A stretch of DNA of 64,000 nt from Brasenia schreberi (taxonomy: Eukaryota > Streptophyta > Magnoliopsida > Nymphaeales > Cabombaceae). The stretch covers positions 5,109,501 to 5,173,500 of the forward strand of contig JAYKKT010000041.1 in assembly GCA_036023115.1 (NCBI GenBank), in the 5' to 3' direction. The translations under genes were made by a program, and so were the position numbers. The notes beneath the pieces are model-generated. The model did no database searches, was not told the origin of the DNA, and saw nothing but the letters and a program-made list of their open reading frames with translations. Shown here one piece after another: positions 45,256-58,518 of the stretch (position 1 is the first letter of the stretch; the number at the start of each line of letters is the position of its first letter).

Positions 45256-46601
45256 ATCCCCATTGATAAGTTTATCTCATTTTTTTATAATGGTATTTAG
45301 GAGAATGATAATTCTAGAAGTTGTAGGTGGACCTATGGCTTTTGAGCTAGATGAGTTCAATAATCTCTTTCTTGCTTTTTTCCATTGAGTCAAGATTTGA
45401 GTTCATATTTTTTTTAAGGGTCAAGCAATCATGAATATATTTCATTACTTTTCTCTTGTTAATTAACAATTTTTTCAAAATAACCCCCCTTCTTCTAAGA
45501 CTCTTTAATTTTTCTCCAAAGTCATGCTACAATTTCTACTCTTCCTAGATTATTTACATATTTAAGATCATTGGGATCATCTTCTTCACTAGGTCATATA
45601 TTGCAGTGATTATATAAAGTCATATCCAATTAGCACTAATTACAAGTAAGTTATTGAACAAAAACTCTAAGTGCTTTGTGTGTATATGTGTGGTATATAG
45701 CATAAATCTAATATACACATAATTTTATGTTAGTGTTCGAACAAGTAATTGTGTAACTAAGTGTGTGTGTGCTGAAAGCAAGCGTATGATACTCTAAGTG
45801 CAGCTTGTAGAGCTATGTAAATTAATATGCTCACAGTCAAAATGAGCAATAAAATAAAACCCTAGACTACCCAGTAATTTGGGTAGACATGTGGATTCTA
45901 TCAGATGTGCTAAAAGAGAATTGTATACCGAAAATTTAGGTTATGCAGTGTATCCAATCTTCTTAATTTATAAGTAAAATAAGACTAAGTCAAGAAAGAC
46001 TTACCTTTAATTTGTACTCATTTTTGCATTGTGGACCCTAATCAAGTTCTTATCCTATAAACAAGGGTTGACTCTTTTGCTACAAATCACTCGGCTAATT
46101 AAGGATACAAATTTCTTACACAAGGATAGGGTGCTAGGGGTACCTTGTAGCAGCTGGCCTCTGTTGATGGATCTCTCTCAGCAGTATACACAAACCAAGG
46201 GCAAGAAAGAGGAAGGAGGAAAAGAGATGTCCCTCTTCTTTTATTGATACCTTATATTTGTTGTAGAGTAGAGAGAGATGGATTAGAAAGTGGGAGAGGG
46301 GGGGCTTTATATAGAGGGGTTTCCAGCTTCTTATGGAGAAGAACAAAAGCCTAACAATCAAATTTAAGAAATTTCATCCTCCTTTGAACCAAGATGGTTC
46401 CCTTTAAATCGAGACAACTTCATTTAACTCGGGAGAAATCCATTTGACATGAATATAGGTATAAAATCTTTTGGCAAAAAGATAAGATGGAGAAGAGAAT
46501 ACCTCAAAAATGCTTTCCCCAAATTTCACTTTCTCTCATATATTTATATTCCTAATAATGCCCTAAATATGAAGTATTTTTAAAGAACTACCCCCTAATA
46601 C

Positions 46602-46656
<55 letters not shown>

Positions 46657-46711
46657 TTGAAATAATTATTTTTGTAAATAGACCTTCATTTCACACCTTG
46701 AATATGCATAA

Positions 46712-46751
<40 letters not shown>

Positions 46752-49700
46752 TCCAAAATTTCATGTACCATAAATAGAAAACCAGCTTATATTTAATTTC
46801 CAACATAAATGTTTTTTCTTTTAATAAGAATCCCTTGGATATATAGAATAAAGTAGACTCAACTTCACTCAATTGGATTTTTATGGGAAAATGGGTAGAA
46901 CAGGTCGAGAAATTTTAACTGGGTCTTGTTTGGGGTTAGATACATCTGGGAATGGACTGGACTTAGGTCTTGGCTGACCCAATTCATTGGGTAATTTTTG
47001 GTGAGGCGCACCTTGTTATGGAGCAGCTGCCAAGCCTTTAAATATGACATTTATTGTCCTTCTTTTATAATATTTGTATCCCGTTAAATAAATTGGTTAA
47101 ATGGTATACATATACTCTTGAATTCTTTATCTCATTTACCTTCTCCTAAATGTTTCTGGATCTGAATTTTGATATAGATCCAAGGTTTGTATCAATTTTA
47201 CGTGAAATAGGTATTCAATTTATAGGCTTCTTCTTCCTCTTGAAGTGACATCTATTTTATTTGTATATTAGCTATTTTTGTAAAAAATCAAGACTCGTAG
47301 TCTCACCTCATGTGCCTTGAAATTGGCTTTTAAAGCAGTTTTTAAAAGCAGATTGTTCTAGGTTCCAAATAAATTCAGGATAGAAAAGAGAAGACCTAAA
47401 GGGTGAGTCATCTACTCTACCTCTTATAAAAAAAAAATTTGGAACAATGGGATAAATCAGTAATGGCAACATGTCATGCAATAGAGCTTTAGGATAAGGA
47501 GGATGAAACGTCACTTGAGATGGAGTATCACAAGAGAACCAAATAGAAGGAATCTCAAGAACAGTAGTAGACTCATCAGCTTGAGGAATGGAGGGATTGT
47601 CTCCATAGATGATAAAATGGCTATGCCAAGAAAGTTTTAGACTCAAGGGGAAGAGTTGGATCAACTTCATATCCTGATGTTTGTACTCGTGTGTTGTTTA
47701 ATTAAACCTAGAGAGATGAGATTTTGGATCGCTCGAACCATTCAACTTCATGAACTCCAATTTCTCTCTCTAATCATTATCATAAGAATTCAATTATAGC
47801 TTAGATATATCAAATGCCTTACTCATTCTTGTCAATCTTCTTTTTAACTACTTGTTTAACTAATTCACCCAAGTTAGGGCCTTTCAAAGGGCAAAGGGAA
47901 GATTTCCTAGGTCACTCATCCTTTACTCATATTTATCTACTTCTATGACAAACTTCTTCTTCCCCCTTTTTTTCTTCTCTTCTTCTTACATTTTGTTGAA
48001 GTTCCAAGAGTTGTTTTATTCTCTTGAGCTCGTGGATTTTAACATGCTGGACAGAGAGGAGGCTATATACTCGAGGTTGGACTCTTGAGACTGGTCGTGA
48101 TCCAAGAATTTGGTCAATTTGGAGGTCTTAGGCTTGGTTGCCTCCATCTTCTTAGAAGAGGACTGACTCCCACGGGCTTGTGGCATCCTTGTGATATGAT
48201 TAGGCATCAGACTCATGGACAGTGTCTTTCTCTAGGTGGGGGGTTTGACACAGGAATACGACGATGACCAACTATCATGGTTCATTTTGAGTTTTCCCAT
48301 GAATATGATATAGTTGGTCATCCCTACTATATCATATTTGCATGAGTGGAACCCGTCCCAACTATATCAGGGAGATTCAGTGGATAGATTCATATACTAT
48401 ATAAGTTAACTCAAGGAGATTCATATACCCAAGGACAAAACAAGGCAGTGCAATGTCAGGCATGTGAGGCAATGACACACATGAATGGAATGAACAGGGT
48501 GGGATTCAAAGAGCCTTATTTTCCTTGTCGAATAGTCCCATATCCGTCAACTAAGATAGTTCATGCAAAACTCACAAGCTCCACACAAACCACTCACAGG
48601 TGTATACAGTGGGAAATATGTGCAACCCAAGACAAGCAGATATAAAGCAAACAAGAGTGATTACAGAAGTACCAACAAGATGTATTGTGAATCATTGCTT
48701 CGAAGATTATTGGGCTCCCTAGTCGAGATGTTCACCATGGAACCAATTTCTCGGTGCTCAAAGTAAATAGCGAGAGAGGATGGTTGAGGAAGAGAGAGAG
48801 AGCGTGAGAGAGTGTGATAGGAAGAGAGAACACATTTACCATTATCGAAGAGATATAGAGGGAAAATACAGTCACCGATACCACCCGAGATCATGACAAG
48901 GATTCGCCAGACAACAATCTACAGAAAAGAGACTAGAGAGGAGAGCTTTAAGAGTGAGAGACAACCCGTAGGAGAGAGAAAACATGAGAAGGGCATTTTT
49001 GGGATATCAAGGATAAGAGGGTGTGCATATACTAAAAAGGGGTATGCATATAACAATCCCCATATCCTAAATATAATGTCTATTATTTACCTAGAACCTT
49101 CAAAGTTAACACAAAAAAGACCTTCATTACCTTAATACAATTATTACCTTGAGGACTTGGGTTAAGTAAAAACTAAAAACCCAAGAGTCATTTTAACAAG
49201 CTTTGATGGTCGAATATACCATGTCATGTTCAACTCATAAAGAATGAGCTAGAGAACTATAAGCCGCTCGGTTAACTTACCAGCTCTAATCCATGAATCT
49301 CCCTGAGGAAGCTGTAGCGTCGTTTTAATGTATTGTATATATTTTTGGTAGCTACTGGCAACTGCTTTTCTGATAAGCCGAATGAACCGCACCAATTCTT
49401 GCCATAGCATCGTTTTGTATAAACTGTATATAACTTTTTGGATTCAAAGAAAAAATGGGGAAAAACATCAAACAAATCATGGAAAAAAGAGGAGAGCTTG
49501 ATTTCCATTTTCACGTTGTTTTCCGTGGTATAACGTTTTATTGAGATCAACTAAAAACCTTAGAAAAGATGTTAAATATGATTACATGGCAGCGAAGATA
49601 TTAACATACTTTAATATTCTGGCAACTACTAATCACCACTTTATCTTTTCTTAGCCATGTCAAGCAAAAACGTGGATACAACCACATAACTGCTTTATAT

Positions 49701-49882
49701 AATATGTATAACTACTTAACATGCCTTGGTGTCACATGGACACTGATTTTAATGTCGTGTCCTGTGGTGTCAATGTCTTAACAATGCTTTTATGTTATGT
49801 AGAGCATGTATTAAAAAGTAACACATGTAGTGCTTTCTCTCTCTTTGCGTGAGTGTATGTATGTGTTTAGATTTACTATTTT
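45256..49882. other. Spacer with microsatellites, nothing else recognised
   Basis: Contains (TA)n runs at 46600-46654 and 46711-46751 and GA-rich stretches near 48785-48815. Minus-strand open frames at 47308-47670 (120 codons) and 48016-48216 (66 codons) show no recognised domain. They could be gypsy gag relics. Confidence 0.35.
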
Positions 49883-49890
49883 GTTATTAA

Positions 49891-50069
49891 CAACAACAAC
49901 AACTAAGCCTTCTCCCATACTAGATAGGGTCGGCTATATGGATTCTTTGTTTCCACGGAGCCCTATCATAATTTGGTAAATAAGTCCGACAAAATTTTAC
50001 GATAGCTATCGGAAGTCTAACGCAATCTTCCTCCTTTATCCGGACTCGGAACCAGCCATGCAAGGAGTA
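49891..50069 (-). mobile_element. Miniature RTE derivative (179 bp) with target duplication
   Basis: The left 80 bases match the RTE 3' end on the minus strand ((AAC)n, ctaagcct...tactagatagggtcggct, gattctttgtttcca). The right 95 bases match the RTE-3 5' end (gtccgacaaaattttacg...gccatgcaagga). Everything between is missing. The join lies at caaattatga/tagggctcc. Both sides are flanked by gttattaa (49883-49890 and 50070-50077), so the miniature probably inserted as a unit. Confidence 0.8.
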
Positions 50070-50077
50070 GTTATTAA

Positions 50078-52875
50078 ATATAAGCTATTTGGAGTTTGAT
50101 GCCGAGAGGGTGTAGTCCTTTAGTGTAAATTGATACTGACAGTTCGCTCATTTCTGTGTACAGGGAGGGTGAGAATATAAATTACATTATCAAACTAAAT
50201 GAATCTGGATTATTATTAGTTTATTTCATCTATTTCTTGAACTAATTATAAGAATGTGTGTAGGGAGGGCCATTCGTGCCCCTGGTCGTGTTCCTGTCAT
50301 GTCATTTCGTGTTTGTGCCCAGAAAGAAACATCAAATGGAACCACGACCTGATATTATTGTTCAAGTTAATTTGGGTTCACATGAATATGAACTTTTCAG
50401 GTAGTACCCCTATTTGGTGTTAGATTCCCAGCAGTTTCTTGTTTCTAGTCGTGTTCTTGTCCGGTCATTCAGTTTCGTGGCAAAAACCACGTCAATCTCA
50501 ACACACCCAATTTTTTCAGGTCAACTTGGGTTGAAATGAACAGGGACTTTTGCTCTGCATCAGGTTGAGCCTTATATTGTTTAAACCCAGTTGTGTCTGC
50601 CTATAGTGACTAAGAGGGTGTTTTATACATAAAATTAAGAATTATAGAAAGGGTCCCCATTCTCAACATTACTTTCTTTGCAGCTGTTGATTCTTATAAG
50701 CATTTTCTAAAACCTGTTTGGAGCATTTTACTAGAAACTACTTTTATAGCTAAAACTACTGTTTGCTATTTAATTAGCCTCTTTTTCAGTTTAAAGCAAG
50801 TGCCTTTGGGGAAAATTTGAACAATCTTGAGAGCTCCCCCTACTGGTGGGATTTTACTCTTGCAATCGGATCTATGCATTTATCCCATATATAGCTACCT
50901 CGTAACTTTCTTGGGTCTTTTATCGAGAAGGCGATCTTTTCAATAGTAAGTTATCTCATATGAGAGTGAAATTAAGCGTGCTTAGCTGAGAGTAATATTA
51001 GAACAAGAAACCACCAAACTAGATGACCTTGTATAGCATGGATTAGCCGATCTCAAACCTCGAAAAGGCTTGTTTAAGGTTAAGAAGGGTTGACAACTCA
51101 TAAAAATGGACGAAGGTGTGTGGAAATTGAAGGCCAATTCTTTAAAAGAAAATTGTATTAATGCCAATAGAGGAAACAAAGGTCTCCTTTCTCGGTTTGT
51201 TTGTAATTGGAAAAGTTGAATAGAGATCTAATTTTTTTTAGGGAAAGAGAGCAAGTATCATCCTAAGGTGACTTTTTTCTTTGATATACGAATAAAAATT
51301 AAGGAGACTTAGAAGAAAGAAGATAAACATAGAATAGCTTCTTATCAAGTAAACCACTACACACTAAGATGCAAGGGAAGGAGAGTCATTTACTCAAGCC
51401 ATGCTAGCATTCATTCTCAGTCGACAATATCAAAGACGAAGTTTGTCTTTTCCTTGATTCCCACAGCCTCTAGCCTATACTGGCTCCAAGCCACGAAGGA
51501 ATTATAAATTTAACAAAATTAATGAAGTTAATGTAAAAAATGCTTAAAAGGATCTCTTTTTAAAAAATGCTTTTAAGAAAATAATATAACTACTTTAGTT
51601 AAATGCTGATATGACAAGATAAAAAAAAAATGCCATTACTAATTCATATAACAGATCCAAGTTATTTTGAAAGAGCTTATTTTGGCCTTTAACCACAATC
51701 GGGGCGGACGAGCCCGTGAAGGTCTCTACTTTTTTCTTATTGGGGGCGAACTGACCGGGTGAAGTGGAGCCAGCCACATCATCTGGTTTCCTACAACATG
51801 AGGCCAAACTCAAACCACGCCGACTGCCCTTTCTCGAACCCACACGTGGTCACACCTCATTGACCGGAACACAGAGATGCGGGCGACTTAGCGGACTCCA
51901 ACTTGCCAACCTCCTCACCACAACATCTTAAAATAAAGCATATTCTTTCCCAAATGCTCCCTCCTGTACTACTCACTACCAAAAGCAGACCCACATTATT
52001 CCTAATGACAAAAGGAGACATTTTTTGGTTTACATAGCAAAATGGTTCACCTCGTTACGAAAGAAACCAGTGAAGAAACTTGACAAAAGAGGCCATAGAG
52101 ACACTTATTCACCCTTATCAAGAATGTTCTTGGTATGATGGAAGCAAATGCCTTACATGGGCTATCGATCAATTAGGTACAGAAGAGGAACTAAGCTACA
52201 ATTGCTGAAATCATTCTTGTTCGAACCGAGCATGAGTTGGCACATAAAACTATATGGATGCAAATATAAACTCTGCATGTATGATTGGACACAGATAATA
52301 TGTTCTCATAGTTAAGTACGTCTAATATTTATGTAACATGTCACAAGACCATGCCAATTGTGTGTATAAGCATGTAGCAAAATCATTGTTTTGTTCGCAC
52401 TAAGAGCAATAGCTACCTCATTAAGGGTTTGACTCACAAGTCGAAGTTCAAGAGTTCATACTCAAAGCATATATCTGGCTTCTGCCTCCCCAATAGTACC
52501 AAAAGCAGGAGTGGCTTTAATTTTGAGTATATCTAATAGGGCGTTACAAATTGGAGTTTTTTGCTTCAATGAGAGAAACCAGTCTGAACTCGTCGAACAC
52601 TTTCCGTTCTCTCTATTCATGCTTAGCCCGATTCAATGAAGTAATGAGGTAACATTAATTTACCTTGAAGAATGTTCATCAACATTTTGCCTAAAACTTG
52701 TTCATCTCCATTTCTTAGTTGCTTAAGCAGCAATGGAATCATTTGATAGTACGTGCGAACCTGGCCGCCTCCCCGGAAAAAAAAAGTTAATTAAGAGGGG
52801 CTTTCCGCAAAAACAAGTTGTGGTCCATGTCGTCATATCATACAAGATAAGGATCCATTTGGAAAACCCGGATAT
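50078..52875. other. Upstream spacer of SDH2
   Basis: No gene was recognised. 50270-50530 repeats the phrase gtcgtgttc(c/t)tgtc...gtcatt...tttcgtg twice and may be an old transposon. The minus-strand frame 51595-51843 has no known features. The SDH2 promoter should lie in the last few hundred bases, but no TATA box or initiator can be assigned. Confidence 0.35.
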
Positions 52876-52992
52876 ATGGCACGCGACGACACCGAGCCCG
52901 AGATCCCTTTAATAGAAGCCGGAGGAGGAGGAGTTGCTTTCCATCTATCTGTTTTCCGTTTGCCCGTCAAGTCAGAATCCCGGCGATCACCG

Positions 52993-53666
52993 ATGAGGAG
53001 GGGAGCGTGGTTGGTTCGTTCACTCGGAGCGAGGGCTTCGTCTTCTTCGTCTCTCCGGGAATCCGCTGGCTCGCAACTCACCCATTTCCGGCAAACAGCC
53101 ACCGCCGCCAACGACTCGAAGCAGAAGAAGCACATGAAGACGTTCTCCATCTACCGCTGGAACCCTGACCGCAGCGGTAAGCCAGAGATGCAAGACTACG
53201 AGATCGACTTAAAGGACTGCGGCCCCATGGTTCTCGACGCTCTCATCAAGATTAAGAACGAGATGGATCCGACTCTTACATTTCGTCGATCCTGCCGCGA
53301 GGGTATATGCGGATCCTGCGCTATGAATATCAATGGCTGCAACGGCCTCGCATGCCTGACGAAGATCGATTCCGGTTCCTCGGCATCGTCGACGATCACG
53401 CCGCTCCCCCACATGTTCGTCGTCAAGGATTTGGTTGTGGACATGACCAATTTCTACAATCAGTACAAGAGTATAGAGCCGTGGCTCAAGCGAAAATCGC
53501 CGCCGCCGGCGGATGGGAAGGAGATCTTGCAGTCCAAGAAGGACCGGGCGAAGCTTGATGGAATGTATGAGTGTATTCTCTGTGCCTGCTGCAGCACTTC
53601 TTGCCCTAGCTATTGGTGGAATCCCGAGCTTTACCTCGGCCCGGCCGCACTTCTTCACGCTAACAG
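52993..53666 (+). CDS. SDH2: Succinate dehydrogenase iron-sulfur subunit, exon 1
   Basis: Encodes residues 1-224 and two bases of codon 225 of the complex II iron-sulfur subunit. It passes electrons from FAD to ubiquinone on the inner mitochondrial membrane. The start at 52993 ([20 protein letters not shown]) gives an Arg/Ser-rich targeting presequence. The in-frame ATG at 52876 would add an acidic 39-residue lead (MARDDTEPE...) unlike a presequence. The 2Fe-2S ligands are C101, C106, C109 and C121 ([16 protein letters not shown]). The 4Fe-4S and 3Fe-4S sites begin with C194, C197, C200 and C204 ([16 protein letters not shown]); W208-W209 lie at the quinone site. The exon ends LLHAN-AG at donor gttctg. 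It is GC-richer than its surroundings, as expected for an expressed housekeeping gene. Confidence 0.95.
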
Positions 53667-54599
53667 GTTCTGTTCTGTGCCCGCTTCTTCTCCTTTTGCT
53701 TCCTCTGTTTCCTCGTTTTTTGTTCTTTTGCGGCTGTCCTTTTGGTGTCCCTTGCTCTGTCTATGATTCTCTGGATCCTAATGTCTCGGAGTGTGTTGTT
53801 GATCATGTTGGTGTTCTTCCTTATAGTTCTTTGGCTTTTAGAATCTGAGGCATCTCCAATCATAGTGCGGTTCCTTCTGCCTCTGTCCAGTCGTTATTTT
53901 TACGTATGTTGTCTGCTATTTTTGAAAGTTGAAACAGAAAAATCGACGTTTGGTCTAAGAGTGGTGTATTGGGCATACTTACAGTAATCTAGTGCGGGTC
54001 TTTTACTTTCAGGTTGTTCAATCAGGTCATGCAAATGAAATGTGTCTTTTCCTATCAATTGGTTTCTAATTTGCGATTATATTGATAAGTCCAGTAGAAT
54101 TGGCATCTGATGCAAAAAAATGGATTTGAAGTGCATGTGTTCTACACAAAAACACTGGATGGCTAAGAAAGGACATCGAGCCTGCTTACTGAATTTGTGC
54201 TATGTGAAAGTTAACATCTAGTCCCTCGTAAATATTGTTTACCTTTCCATCCATTCACCTTTGATGTTTCTTTATCATATCCATCGGATACAACTCATTG
54301 TCTTCCAGTATTTAGTAGTTTCATAGGTGCGTTGACCTCCAGAATGCGCTCTGTGTAATGGGGGATGAGAAACCTGAAATGAAAAAGAGCATCACTGCAC
54401 TTAATGGTGAATTTCAGGGAAGAGAATCTAAGCTACCTTCTACACTCTCATCAATGCATATGTCTAGATTTTCTAAACAAACAATATTATTGATTCTCGA
54501 TGCTTCATATTATTTGTGAAGATTTCCCACCGCATCAGTTGGGGAACTTGAATGCTAAATGGATAAAATTCTGGTAATTAGACATTGATGTAAAGAAAA

Positions 54600-56560
54600 G
54601 CACCTCTGGTGCTTTATCAACGACTACCACAGTCCACCACTTGGATTCACAAAAGATCAACCACCAATGTGACTATAGACAACTTCAAATAGGATGTAAA
54701 TCACAATAAAATAACTCTCAACTGAATAATCTCTGAATGCAATCTCATTAACCAGCCACCAAGGCTTGACATCATATTGTACAATGGAGTGTCTTAAATA
54801 GAAGAGGGCAGCAGCAGCAAGGGCCTTCCAAATGACTAGATTTCTAGCCATTGGGTCGATGGCTAGAAATCTAGCCTTTAGGACCCCTTGCTGCTGGCCC
54901 CTTACAATACAAAAAGCAAAAATAAAATAAAAGAAATAAAGATGCACATAGGTGCGCAGATAGAAGAGTGTGCATAGACATAAGTATGTGCACTATACAT
55001 TTTTAACACCCGCTTAAACTGATGTTGTCATGACCGAAAGTTTGTTAACTAAGATTTAAAACCGGAGCTGAGAGCGATTTGGTAAAAACATCTATAAGTT
55101 GATATTCATATTGTACGAAGGGTAGATCTAAGCTTCCTTATAGATGTTCTTCACGTACAATATGGCAATTCATTTCAATGTGCTTGGTACGTTAGTGGAA
55201 GGTGTTCTTGTTGATTATGTATAGCATTTTTGTCCTCACAATATATGCGAGGAATGGTCTCTGTCACATCAAGATCTTGGAGTAGTCGTCTAGTCCAAGT
55301 CAATTCTATGGTAGTATTGGTCATGGTTCTATATTCCTCTTTAGTAGAGGAGAGGGACACTTTTTGCACCTCCATGATAGAGTCACCAAGGAAAACATAA
55401 TAAACAGTTGTAGAATGCTTGTCATTAACATCACTGCGTCAATCTACATCATGGGAAGCAATTAAACTAAGAGAGGACGAAGAAGATAAGAAAACTCTCT
55501 TTTTACTATCCACATGACAACACTGACGCATTATGGTAGGTAGGTATATGTTGGAATTGACTTAGTGAATGATGATGTCAGGACGAGTTATAGTCTTATA
55601 GGTCATAGCCCCAATCATTAGTTGATATGGGGTGGGATCTCTAAGTGGTTCTTCATATGGAAGTTTGAGCTTTAAATTAAGCACCTCAAGTTTCTCAATT
55701 GTCTTGTCATGTGTGAGTCCTAATCTAGTAATAACATCATTAACAAACTTAGTTTGAGATAATAAAAAACCTCTATGAGTATAAGTTACCTTAATAACTA
55801 GAAAATATCGTAGATGATCAAGGGCTTTCATTTCAAATTCCTTACTAAGGTCCTCCTTAATGCATTGTATGCCTATATCATCACTCCTTCTGATAATCAT
55901 GTCATCTACATATAATAAAATAATTACAACACTTGTAATAGATTTTCTTACGAACAATGCGGTGTCAGTGTAACATATAATAAAACCATAGTCAATCATA
56001 AATTCAATAATTTTGTCAAACCAAGCCTTAAGGGCTTATTTAAGTCCATATAAAGCCTTTTTGAGATGCATAACATGATTATTTTTGTAAAACCAAGCTT
56101 TAAGGGCTTGTTTAAGTCCATACAAAGCCTTTTTGAGACGTTGACCATGATTTTTTTAAATAGTAAGGCCACGAGGAGGTTTCATATAGGCCTCTTCTTT
56201 TCATCACTAATTTAAGAAAGCATTTTTAAGATATTTCAGTTTCTAATTGTATTAATGGCTATAATATAAGAGTCCTAACTATAGTTATTCTAGCTACTAG
56301 CAAAGGTTTCTTCGTATAGTCTATTTCGTATTCCTTAAAGTATCCTTTGGTAACTAAATAAGTTTTACATCTTTATTGGGTACCATCACTTTTGTCTTAA
56401 TCTTGTATACCCAGCTACATCCTATAAGCCTTTTATTCTCAAGATAACTGATTATATTTGGGCTTTGTTCAAGGCGTCTTTAGTCATAACATTAATCCAA
56501 ACTTCGGATGCTTGGACTTCCTTAAAGGTTTTAGGTTCTCTAATAGATCTAGTGTTAACC
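54600..56560 (-). mobile_element. Copia-3: decayed Copia remnant in SDH2 intron
   Basis: The minus strand holds RT (55562-55999: CYTDTALFVRKSITS, LLYVDDMIIRRSDDIG, EMKALDHLRYFL), RNase H end (55175-55375), the N-terminal RT (56000-56440, with a duplicated 'tttaagtccatacaaagcc' block) and, at its 3' side, a purine-tract relic at 55009-55023 next to an LTR ending ttaaca (55008). The LTR's left edge, near 54600, is not fixed. gag and integrase are missing. The RT part is related to Copia-0. Confidence 0.75.
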
Positions 56561-56879
56561 GTATCGTGGGAAACCATGATACTGGTCGAACAGAAACCCG
56601 TATTTTTGCGGGTTTTTGTGGTTTTTTCAGAGTATTACAGGCCTCTTAACTCGGATTGTGGTATATTTTGAGTGTGTTTTAAATTTTTTTCTTTGTATTT
56701 ATTGTTTTTTTAGTGTTATTTACATTTTTCTTTTTTTGACTGACAAAATATGAAGTTATTAAGTGTGTGGATATGATTTTTATTGCATTTATTAAGTGAG
56801 AGACACTCTATTTGAGTGTTAGTGAAGATTGGGGATTTATGAAGTGTTTTTATTTTTAGGTTTTTTATTGAATTAAAGT

Positions 56880-57000
56880 GCTCAATTGAGATGGCAGGAA
56901 GGGGTGTTAGAGACTCTCAATCTCGATTTGATGATCCGGCATGGCAGTGGGGTACAACAGTTGAGGGTTCTAGAAATTATGGATATGATTTTTATTGCAT
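56880..57000 (+). pseudogene. hAT transposase N-terminal fragment
   Basis: From the ATG at 56891 the frame reads MAGRGVRDSQSRFDDPAWQ then WGTTVEGSRN. The (D)DPAW(x)-G..VEG.R pattern is the start of plant hAT transposases, just before their BED zinc finger. The finger itself is missing, because the sequence switches to RTE-4 at about 57000. Upstream 56590-56880 looks like its leader, with an AAACCCG/CGGGTTT hairpin near 56596-56616. Confidence 0.6.
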
Positions 57001-58331
57001 TTATACCCACATATAAGAACAAGGGAGACATTAAAAATTGTGCGAATTATCGAGGTATCAAGTTAATGAGCCATACTATGAAATTGTGGGAAAGAATTAT
57101 CGAACGTAGGTTAAGACAAGTATAAGTACAATAGAGAACCAATTTGGATTCATGCCAGGCATATCTACTGTTGAGAAGCGATTCACCTTTTGAGACGTCT
57201 TATGAAATATTTTAGAGAAAAAAAGAAAGACCTTCACATGATATTTATTGATCTAAAAAAAGCTTATGATAGGATACCGAGAGAGGTTTTTTAGAGAACC
57301 TTGAAAAAAAAGAGGTATCCCATTGACATACATAAACCTTATAAGAGACTTGTACGATGGTGCAAAAATATATGTGAGGACTCGTGAAAGAATGACAGAT
57401 TTCTTTGAAGTTAATATTGGGTTACATCAATGATCAAATTGAAGTCCATACTTATTTATAGTGGTGATTGATGAGTTAACAAAACATATTTAAGATGAAG
57501 TACCTTAATGTATGTTATTTGCAGATGACATTGTATTAGTGGACGAGTCTAAGGAAAAAGTTAATAGAAAATTGGAACTATGGAGAGAAACATTAGAAAG
57601 CAAAGGCCTCCGACTTAGTAGAATAAAAACAAAATATATGGAATGTAATTTTGATAATTTGATTACTTTAGAGGATATAAAAATTAAAATTGGCACACAT
57701 TGTATCTCTCAAAAGGAAAGTTTTAAATACTTAGGGTCAATTTTTCAAAGTGATGAAAGAATTGATGGAGATGCTACGCATAGAATTAATGCTGGTTGGT
57801 TAAAATGGAGAGGAGCATAAGGTATTCTTTGTGATAAGAAGATACCATTAAAGTTAAAAGGTAAATATTATACAGCAGCAATTAGACCTGCCATGTTTTA
57901 TGGTTCTGGGCGTTGGGCAATTAAATCAATATGTACAAAAGATGTCTGTGACAGAAATGAAGATGTTGAGATGGATGAGTGGTCATACAAGAAAAGACCA
58001 TATACATAATGAGGTTATTAGAAACAAATTAGGAGTGACACCAATAGAGGATAAAATAAGAGAATATCGTTTAAGATGGTTTGGACATATAGAAAGAAGA
58101 TCAAAAGAAGAACCTGTAAGAAGGTATGAAAAACTGAATTTTGAAAGTATTAAAAGAGGTAGAGGACGACCATAAAAGTGTAGAAAGAAACAATAAAGAA
58201 TGATCTAGCTTATTGTGAGTTAACTGCTAACATGGCACAGGACAGGGCTATGTGGAAACAAAGAATCCATGTAGCCGACCCCATCTAGTATGGGAAAAAG
58301 GCTTAGTTATAGTTGTAGTAGTTGTAGTAGT
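57001..58331 (+). mobile_element. RTE-4: 5'-truncated RTE in SDH2 intron
   Basis: Begins inside the RT domain (IPTYKNKGDIKNCANYRG) and runs to the 3' end (gtagccgaccccatctagta, aaggcttag) and a degenerate tail. Blocks [12 protein letters not shown] and [12 protein letters not shown] remain, but stops and shifts are common (for example at 57122 and 57292). It is more diverged than RTE-1 and RTE-2. The C-terminal frame 57900-58175 keeps [13 protein letters not shown] and [18 protein letters not shown]. Confidence 0.88.
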
Positions 58332-58476
58332 ATTTTAGTGTTCTGGTCAAAGCTGATCTTAGTCTATAAATCAGAACGCGTATCTAAATTTTTATGAGAA
58401 GTTAATTTAACAGAGAGCACATTTATCTCACCAAAATGCTTGATTTTTTTTTCACCTGATATATGTAACAGTTATA

Positions 58477-58518
58477 CAACAACAACTAAGCCTTTTCCCA
58501 TACTAGACGGGGTCGGCT
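58477..58518 (-). mobile_element. 42-bp RTE 3'-end insertion with 18-bp target duplication
   Basis: (caa)n followed by ctaagccttttcccatacta and gacggggtcggct, the last 42 bp of the RTE on the minus strand. It is bounded by two exact copies of atatatgtaacagttata (58459-58476 and 58519-58536). Confidence 0.92.

Noticed and set aside
46600..46751. CRISPR-like or structured array
   Set aside because: Plain (TA)n microsatellites without spacers.
49990..50069. HDV-like self-cleaving ribozyme at the RTE 5' end (CTCCTT/AAGGAG stem)
   Set aside because: The stem is good in the miniature copy but is not clearly conserved in RTE-3, and the remaining helices could not be placed by eye.
52390..52480. 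tRNA-like B box (aagttcaagagttcatac)
   Set aside because: Poor match to the B-box consensus and no A box at the right distance.
52876..52992. Upstream in-frame ATG as the SDH2 start
   Set aside because: It would place an acidic 39-residue lead before an otherwise typical Arg/Ser-rich mitochondrial presequence; the ATG at 52993 gives the normal length and character.
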